Of a DNA stretch of 64,000 nt, positions 14,301 through 21,200 are shown piece by piece (within the stretch, counting starts at the first letter, position 1; every line of letters starts with the position of its first letter). The notes below the pieces were generated by a model, which did not search any database, was not told where the DNA came from, and saw only the letters and a program-made list of their open reading frames with translations. The translations under genes were made by a program, and so were the position numbers. This stretch comes from Strigamia acuminata (taxonomy: Eukaryota; Arthropoda; Chilopoda; Geophilomorpha; Linotaeniidae), in the NCBI GenBank assembly GCA_949358305.1, contig OX442319.1, positions 7,626,001 to 7,690,000 of the forward strand, written 5' to 3'.

Positions 14301-14950
14301 TTAATGCTTGGGTGTTGCTAAAACTTATATTGAAGGCTTCTACTAAGGTTTAAACACTATTTCTGAACATACAGAGACATTGGACTTGTGGTGTTTGTGC
14401 TAAGTAACTGTGATGAGATCAAAAGTCTATTCTCCCAAATCATTGCTTGGATGTTGCTAAAACTTACATTGAAGGCTTCTACTAAGGTTTAAACACTATT
14501 TCTGAACATTCAGAGACATTCGTCTTGTGGTGTTTGTGCTAAGTCAACTGTGATGAGATCAAAAGTCTATTCTCCCAAATCATCGGTTGGATGTTTCTAA
14601 AACTTACATTGGAGCCTTCTACTAAGGTTTAAACACTATTTCTGAACATTCAGAGACATTGGTCTTGTGGTGTTTGTGCTAAGTCAACTGCGATGTGAAA
14701 TAAGCTCAAAATTTTTTTTTCAAAGTTTATTGCTTGGGTGTTGCTAAAACTTACATTGAAGGCTTCTACTAAGGTTTAAACACTATTTCTGAACATTCAG
14801 AGACATTGGTCTTGTGGTGTTTGTGCTAAGTCAACTGTGATGAGATCAAAAGTCTATTCTCCCAAATCATCGGTTGGATGTTTCTAAAACTTACATTGGA
14901 GCCTTCTACTAAGGTTTAAACACTATTTCTGAACATTCAGAGACATTGGT

Positions 14951-14954
14951 CTTG
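14951..14954. repeat. Target site duplication CTTG (left copy, outer element)
   Basis: CTTG precedes the element terminus TGTTGC and is repeated after the other terminus at 33516-33519. Joining the flanks restores an uninterrupted satellite core (GGTCTTGTGGTG). Four bp is within the range reported for BEL/Pao. Confidence 0.88.
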
Positions 14955-15288
14955 TGTTGCGGTTGGTCAACACGAATATAGAAGAAATGGGCATTTGCGG
15001 TTTGAAATTCCCGCCACTAAGATTTGATGATCGTATAGCAAAGTACGTACATAAACCGTGCTGGAAACCACAATAATCACTCCCGAATCCATTGTTGCAT
15101 GAGGAGAAAGCAAACGAGAGCACTGTTGAAAGGTATCCGAGTGCTTGTTTATCCATAAGCCAGCGGGGAAAAGAGATTAACTACTCCCGACACATTGGAA
15201 AAGATGGCGGAAATAAAGTTAAACACGAGCTAAAATTCAACAACTTCTTTAATGAGCGGTTAGATGAAAACTGAATAAAATACACGAA

Positions 15289-15399
15289 TGTAATTGGCCC
15301 TCAAGGGAGCCGCACATGCGCAATACCGAAAATGGCACGCGCCAAGCCGATTAGCGGCGAAATACAGACACAAAATTCTCCGTTGTCATGGCAACGGAG
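15289..15399 (-). promoter_or_regulatory. Conserved LTR block: X-box-like hairpin, TGCGCATG, CCAAT (outer, left LTR)
   Basis: Perfect 8-bp inverted repeat CTCCGTTG / CAACGGAG at 15378-15385 and 15392-15399 with a 6-nt loop. Its centre on the sense strand, GTTGCCATGACAAC, matches the RFX X-box consensus RTHNYYWTRRNRAC. Downstream in element sense lie a TGCGCATGTGCGG motif (NRF-1-like, one mismatch) and a CCAAT box. The function as LTR promoter is inferred. Confidence 0.5.
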
Positions 15400-15812
15400 G
15401 AAAACGAAATACAGGCAAAGTTGACAAATTGTGAAATTAGCACGGATTACAGTTTGTAATATATCAAAATGACCGCAAGAATGCAGTGAATAAAAAAGCT
15501 AATCATAACAATTCGATTCAATAAGTAAAACAATGAAAACGAAGCACAAAACAATGATCGTGTAGCAGACGATCGCGATAGCCAATCACAAACAAGTATG
15601 ATGACGAAACCGTAAGATTTGAATTTAAAATGGCTTTAAAACACAAAATAACATAAGAATTCAGGTTAAAAAACATCGTAATGGAATAGTATAATCAATT
15701 CAATCAATATACATCGTAAACAAATTGAAATAAAAACGAATTACCGATAAATTCCAACATGGCGGCCTCGAACGTCATATTGGCGGTAAAACCAGTACAT
15801 TTGAAATTAGAT

Positions 15813-15816
15813 ACAC
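15813..15816. repeat. Target site duplication ACAC (left copy, inner element)
   Basis: ACAC before the TGTTGC terminus is repeated at 25042-25045 after the GCAACA terminus. The uninterrupted site GATACACAGAATG is visible in the other LTR near 32862. Confidence 0.93.
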
Positions 15817-16144
15817 TGTTGCAAGACAGCGTGGAAGAATTGTTGTGCTGAGATTGTGTCAATAAATATTACTAATTTGCTTTGATTTGTTTAATTTTCC
15901 TTTAGTGTTTTATTTTTCATAATTAAATGATATTTTTCACTTTGCAGGAATTTTGACTTATTAAACTTTTAAAATGTTATTTAGTGTTTTAGTGTTGTGA
16001 AATGGGATAATTCAATTTATTGTCACTTATTTTCAGTATTTTATTGCGTATTTTGTTTTATTTTATCAATTCTAATGCATTTTTCTTGTTGTACGGCATT
16101 TTTGAGTGCATTCGTCGAAATGCAGCACAGTTACGCTATACGCG

Positions 16145-16152
16145 TGACGTCA
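16145..16152 (+). promoter_or_regulatory. CRE-like palindrome TGACGTCA in 5' LTR (inner)
   Basis: Full 8-bp CREB/ATF consensus palindrome. It recurs in the corresponding region of every LTR in the window, in LTRs that are otherwise quite diverged. Function not shown. Confidence 0.45.
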
Positions 16153-16322
16153 TTTTTCAATTCCTAGTCTTATTATTTCAGAACTTCTAACGTTTCGTTT
16201 TCACCTTTTTATGGTAGTTTTGTTGTGTTTTAGTATTGTTTTGTACTAATTCCGGTGTGCTCTTTCGTTTGGTGTGCTCAGATTTTGTCATAGAGTTTTC
16301 GTTTCGTCGTTACGAACGTTCG

Positions 16323-16353
16323 TCGTCGGCCACCATATGGGCGCGGCCGACGA
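16323..16353 (+). other. GC-rich hairpin in 5' LTR (inner)
   Basis: Perfect 9-bp arms TCGTCGGCC / GGCCGACGA around a 13-nt loop, in an otherwise T-rich LTR, with GAACGTTCG just upstream and several TTCG motifs around. The outer LTR has the same arrangement with 6-bp arms TCGGCC/GGCCGA (25174-25198). It may be an RNA stem-loop or a CpG-rich protein-binding site. Confidence 0.5.
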
Positions 16354-16892
16354 TGTTCGTTTCGTTCGTGTTACGATCCATTTCTGTGTAGTTTTGATTA
16401 AATAGTGTGATTTTGTTCGGGAAATTATATTTCCTATATTTATTTTAACATTGTCAGGTGTTTTTATTCAAATCTTAAACTTGTATTTTCAAACTGTGTT
16501 GCTTTGCCGCCGATTAGGTGACCGTTGGGCGCCATGTTGATTTATCGGCAATTTTGATGATGTAATCGTTTGCTTTGAATTTATTATACTATTATACTTA
16601 TTTATTATTTCATTTCGAAGTGTTTTCACCTGTATTCTTTGCTATTTTTGCATTTTTATTCCGTTCGGAATTCAAATGTTTTGATGACATCATTTTGCTT
16701 GACGCTGATTGGCTGTCTCGATCGTCTGCTTGACGATCATTGTTTTTGCTCCGTTTGCACTGTTTTACTTTTCAGATCTTATTGTTGTGATTAGATTAAA
16801 TATTCCTGGTATTCTTGTGATCATTTTAGTATGTCACAATCTTTATTTCGTGCAGTTTTTATGTAACTACAACTTTGCTGTGATTTCGTTTC

Positions 16893-17005
16893 CTCCGTTG
16901 CTATGACAACGGAGTTTCTTTTGTTATTGTATTTCGCCGCTATCGGCTTGGCGCGTGCCGTAATGGTTACTGCGCATGTGCGGTTCCAAAAGAACCAATG
17001 TAATT
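16893..17005 (+). promoter_or_regulatory. Conserved LTR block: X-box-like hairpin, TGCGCATG, CCAAT (inner, 5' LTR)
   Basis: CTCCGTTG at 16893-16900 and CAACGGAG at 16907-16914 form a perfect 8-bp stem with loop CTATGA; GTTGCTATGACAAC fits the RFX X-box consensus. TGCGCATGTGCGG follows near 16971 and CCAAT at 16994-16998. The same order occurs in the other two elements. Confidence 0.5.
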
Positions 17006-17142
17006 GATGTATTTTCATCACTCTTCTGTTTAACTTAGATTAAAGAAGTTGTTTTTAATTTTACTCCCGTTTCATGTTATTTAAGCAATGTGGCGCGAGT
17101 AGTTAAGCCTTTCCCTGGATTAGCCATTGATTCAGCACTCCA

Positions 17143-17832
17143 TTGGATATTAATCAACGGTGTTCCCATCAATGCTCCATGCATTCAACAATAGTTTTCA
17201 GTGCGGATTTGTGTTCTCAGCGCGGTTTTCGTACGAATTTAACAATACGATCACTTGAGTTTTTAGAGGCGGGAAATTCAAATAGCCCCAACCCCATTCC
17301 TAGCTGTTTGGTGTTGACAGACCGCAACATCGAATACGTTCTTGTGGTGCACGTGACCAGGATTCCGTCTGAAATCAGTGAGTTTTTCCGGTTCGTTTTG
17401 AATACGTTTCTTCGCGTGTTTGTTGCGACGGGAGAACAATACGTTCGTGATTCGTCGTCTGCTACGAGTGTCGCCGTTCAACGTGACAACAGTCACGACT
17501 GGGACAGCTCTTGCGTCGAGTGCGAACTTTTGTGTGTCATCAGCGGGATTCTACGGTCGCCATCTTGGATAAGGATAACACAACGCGCTGTGCTGAGAAG
17601 TCGATTCGCCCCTGGATTTATTGCTTTTCTTGTGTTTTATCATTCAGTGCATTTATTTTGGAGGTTTTGTTTGCATGAGGGTATTGTTTTGGGTATTCCT
17701 TTTGGTGTTATTGCTGTTTCATATGCTAATCTTAAGGGAAATTTAGTAAAAGTGAATTTTATTGCAAATTGTTTTAGTGTTTTCTTTAATTTTATGCATG
17801 CATCTCCATATAACTGGCATAACCAGGGGTGA
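17143..17832 (+). CDS. Leader ORF crossing the LTR boundary, unknown function (inner)
   Basis: Open frame of up to 229 codons from a TTG at 17143; the first in-frame ATG is at 17179. It starts in the 5' LTR, passes the LTR end at 17329 and the presumed primer-binding region, and stops 409 bp before the gag ATG. I do not recognise the product. It is similar along most of its length to the outer leader ORF (31198-32205): VLTDRNIE across the LTR junction, VTRI, YVRDSSSATS, VQRD and HEGIVLGIP are shared, and one length difference within SATS-VQRD is exactly 3 nt. The C-terminal half is hydrophobic, so a membrane segment is possible. Shared nucleotide ancestry of the leaders could also explain the similarity; a coding role is a hypothesis. 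Confidence 0.3.
   Translation: MDINQRCSHQCSMHSTIVFSADLCSQRGFRTNLTIRSLEFLEAGNSNSPNPIPSCLVLTDRNIEYVLVVHVTRIPSEISEFFRFVLNTFLRVFVATGEQYVRDSSSATSVAVQRDNSHDWDSSCVECELLCVISGILRSPSWIRITQRAVLRSRFAPGFIAFLVFYHSVHLFWRFCLHEGIVLGIPFGVIAVSYANLKGNLVKVNFIANCFSVFFNFMHASPYNWHNQG
17345..17358 (+). other. Candidate primer-binding site (inner)
   Basis: TGGTGCACGTGACC begins with the TGG expected opposite a tRNA CCA end, 15 nt after the 5' LTR. In the outer element TGGTAGCCGTGACC lies at the same 15-nt distance. Positions 5-7 differ, so the primer tRNA is not identified and the call is tentative. Confidence 0.3.
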
Positions 17833-18240
17833 TTTAGATTTTTTGAAGCTAGTTACTGGTCAGTCTCTCATTGCAAGGGCTGTCAGTCATTAACGTTAAA
17901 ATTTAATAGTGATTTTCGTGCGAATTTCGTTCCAAACGAATCGCCGAAAATATTTCAAACTTGTGTAGGACTTTTTGAGTCACGTTTTTCATACGTGATC
18001 AAGGTCGCTCGTTTGTTTTGGCATCCTTGATTGTCAAAACACTCGATATTCTTGTGCATTTTCAATTGATTTTTTGTCATTTGGGCAATTAAACGTTGAA
18101 AAATTCTGTGTATTTTTTGGGGGATAAAATAACAAATTTTATTCTTTTAAAAAAATTGAAAGCGAAGTGTTTTTTGTCAAACGAGATTTTATCTTCCTTT
18201 TCGCAATTTGCAGCCGTGAATTTGTGAGAGGAGAGAAAAC
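17833..18240 (+). other. 5' leader between leader ORF and gag (inner)
   Basis: No credible ORF. It contains a G-rich and T-rich motif (TGGGGGATAAAAT near 18118) that is present twice in the outer leader, and a purine tract GAGAGGAGAGAAAAC at 18226-18240 directly before the gag ATG. The tract gives an AAAC-ATGG start context and is complementary to a pyrimidine tract before the 3' LTR. Confidence 0.6.
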
Positions 18241-21200
18241 ATGGCAGATCCTTCCGTGCAAAACATGATTACTCCAGAACAACTCGAAATTATGGAGACA
18301 AGATGGGAAGCGCTACTCACTTCACTCTCCGCTTTGCTGACTGTATCGGAGCAGACCAGTGACCCGGGAGAGTTGGAGGCGCTGCTATCTACAGCAAATA
18401 TTCGAGAGACACGTGCTGTCAATGAACTCAATGATCTTCAAATACATTCTGAACATGGATTTTATCTTGAAGCCATTGAAAAACTCGAGGCAGTTCAAAC
18501 AAGAGTGGATCTTCTCCGCGGACGTTGGGAAGTATCGAAACGGTCCCTTCCTACACTGGGAGGACGACTAAATATGTCAACTGCATCTGGCGGTCATACG
18601 ACAATGAATGCTTCTTTCCGAAAAATCCAGAAGTTGCCAAAATTGGAGTCTGTGAAGTTCGATGGGGACATTTTGAAATACAAGACTTTCAAAAGTAACT
18701 TTGAAACTTCAGTACATAAGGACCCAGACTTGAGCGACGTGGAAAAGCTTCAATATCTACAGACAATGTGTGTTGGCGAAGCAGCCACTTTGATTTCAAC
18801 TTTTCCCTTGATCGAGGAATCATACCATTTGGCTCGTGAAGAGTTGGAGAGGAACTACGGGGATGAGGACGCACAGCAAACTGCCCTCATCAGATCAATT
18901 AGAGAAATGAAAATTGTTACGAGTGTCTATCCAACTAAAGCGTTAAGAACAAATTTAACCAAAATTTCTTCCACCGTCAGACTCCTTGAGCAGTTGAAAA
19001 TACCCATACAAACTTCAGGTGCTTTTCTCATGCCGGATATTATCAGCAAATTTCCAAATCAAATGGCATTGCGTTTTTATCAGGTGCATGGAATTCAAAA
19101 CAAAAACATTATGACACTACTTGACTTTTTTTTGAAGGAAGTAGCTATGGCAGAAAGAACTGACAATTCTTCTCATTCTGAGAAAGTAAAGAAGGAGAAA
19201 ACTGAAGCCGAAAAAAGCAAGCAAAAGGGTTCCATGACCACGTGTGCTGCGACTCAAGATTCTAAACCGCAATCAAATGCTAAAGTGAAGTCCGGAGAGT
19301 CCAAACAAGACAACAAATCTTCCAACTCGAAGACCATCAAGTGTATTTTTTGTGAAGAAGACCATTTGAATGGTTCATGCAAAAAGGAATTCGAAGTTAA
19401 TGCGAAGATTGAAATCATCAAAAAGAATAGACTTTGCTTCAATTGTTTTAGAACTGGCCATCGCGTCGGGGACTGTAAAGTGAAGTTTTCCTGCAAACAT
19501 TGTGGCGGAAGACACCACTCCACAATTTACCGAAAGTCAGATGTGAAGAATTCATCAAGCGTTGTCGAGAAGCCCAAAGAGCCACAAGTGACAACACACG
19601 TCTCGTGCGCGATCTCCGCGACTCTTCAACTAATGATCTTCACTGCCGATCTTAAGACAAGAAATGGTGGTTCACATCACATCAGAGGCATGATCGACCC
19701 AGGAAGCCACCAATCATTCATTACGACAGAACTTGTGCATAGACTGAAATTGACAAAGTGCGGCAGTATTTCTGCAACCACGCAACGGTTCAACGACTCA
19801 AAGCCTGCTGCCACAGACTATGACGTGTTTAATGTTATTTTGCAAAGCAAGAATGACAATCAGGACTTGAAATTGTCGATGCTTTCAGTTGAGAATTTGC
19901 CAAAAGTACAGGGCATTTTAAATGCGTCGGTAATAGACAAAGTGAAAAAATTGAATCTGGAACTTGCTGAAGACCTACCCGCGAAGACTTCCCAAATAGA
20001 CATTCTTTTAGGAGTCGACGTGTGGTGGAAGGTCGTTAAGGATGGCAAGAAAAAAGTCAACGCCGACCTTGGACTAATCAACACTTTATTTGGATGGGTT
20101 CTGACAGGAGCGGCAGGAAACACAGATTTGTTTGATGATGAAGCAGACTTAACCACGTGTTGCAACACTTGCAACGTTGACATAAATGAGAAGTTGGACA
20201 AATTGTGGAATTTGGAGGCAATTGGTATAAATGCTGGTGAAAAAGAATCCGATTTCACAAGAGATCGCTTTGAAGCCACAACGAAACGTCTTGACGACGG
20301 AAGATATGAAGTGATGCTTCCCTTTAATGGACAAGAAACTGACTTAGAATCCAACTGGGAACTCGCCATGAACCAATTAGCCAACACGCTTAAACGAATC
20401 GATGCAAATGAGGACTATAAAAAACGTTACGACGACTCAATGTGGCAGTACATCGAGGAAAATCACGCGGAGGAAGTCCCAAAGGAGGAACGTTTTCTCA
20501 AGAAGGGGATATATAATATACCTCACCACCCCGTCATAAAGGAGGATCGAGATACTTCCAAATTTAGAGTCGTGTTTAACGCGTCTTCATCCAAGAAGGG
20601 AAAACTTTCCCTCAATGACTGTTTATTTCCGGGACCTTCCCTCAACCCTGACTTAATTCTTGTAATTGTGAGATTTCGTCTCTATTGCATCCCGATAATA
20701 GCGGATATCAAGCAGGCATTTCTGCAGGTTATGATCAACCCGACTCAAAGAAACTTTTTACGCTTTCTGTGGGTGGCTCGTGATTATTTTAAGCAGCCTT
20801 ATTCGTGGCAAAACCTGTGGAACAACATTATGATCCTGAGAATGATCGTCGCGCCCTTTGGTGTTATTTCCTCACCATTCCTCCTATGCGCCACCATTCG
20901 AAAACATGCAAAACAATTCGAGAAAACACACGCAAAAGAAGTTGATGCGCTAGATGATGGAATTTTTATGGATGACTTAACATCTGGAGGAGATTTTCCA
21001 GCCGACACGACGACACATTGCGAGAGATTAAAAATGATTTTAGACAGCGGAAAACTTCCCCTTGTGAAGTGGGCGACTTGCAGTAAAGACGTCTTCGAGA
21101 ACTTGAAAAAAGAGGGATTCCACATGCGGGGCGAGGAATTTTCTAGTCTTGGAATCATTAAAATGCTCGGCATACTGTGGGACACAGAAAAGGACATGAT

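Larger units (their letters stand above)
1..14954. repeat. Satellite array, left segment (140/147-bp monomers)
   Basis: Uninterrupted head-to-tail tandem repeat of about 106 monomers. The first monomers start at 1, 141, 281 and 421, an exact 140-bp period; others are 147 bp (for example 561-707). All share a core of about 75 bp containing the palindrome GTTTAAAC and the dyad CTGAA-CA-TTCAG. The remainder is either form A (starting GTGATGAGATC) or form B (starting GCGATGTGAAAT, with a run of 9 T, 7 bp longer). A rarer B form has a C inside the T run (about 148 bp) and is followed by a 139-bp unit lacking one C (GCTAAGTAACTG). Divergence between units is low. No ORF above about 60 codons is present. 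The array is cut at 14954 by the outer retrotransposon. It is probably centromeric or pericentromeric satellite; that role is inferred from organisation only. Confidence 0.97.
14955..15816 (-). repeat. 3' LTR of outer element, distal part (interrupted)
   Basis: Matches 32004-32865 of the other LTR with two substitutions. It stops at ATACAC where the inner element is inserted; the rest of this LTR resumes at 25046. In element sense this is the 3' end of the LTR, ending in GCAACA next to the satellite. Confidence 0.93.
15817..17329 (+). repeat. 5' LTR of inner element (1513 bp)
   Basis: Starts TGTTGCAAGACAGC and ends GACCGCAACA; 6-bp terminal inverted repeats TGTTGC/GCAACA. The sense strand is T-rich. 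It contains a TGACGTCA site, a GC-rich hairpin, the conserved X-box block, and the start of a leader ORF that runs out of the LTR. An AATAAA lies about 45 bp from the LTR start but has no counterpart in the outer LTR. The U3/R/U5 limits cannot be placed by eye. Confidence 0.95.

Noticed and set aside
1-14954. CRISPR-like array
   Set aside because: The whole 140-147-bp unit repeats; there are no unique spacers, no cas genes, and the context is eukaryotic.
14923-15156. 77-codon ORF at the left edge of the outer element
   Set aside because: It is the leader ORF start in the 3' LTR copy, which runs by chance into satellite sequence.
15861-15866. AATAAA polyadenylation signal near the start of the inner LTR
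   Set aside because: Not conserved in the outer LTR and likely in U3; AATAAA is frequent by chance in this AT-rich sequence.
17330-17344. Primer-binding site directly at the LTR end (TCGAATACG...)
   Set aside because: It lacks the TGG expected opposite a tRNA CCA end, and only the first five bases are shared with the outer element; the TGG-containing stretch 15 nt further is a better but still weak candidate.
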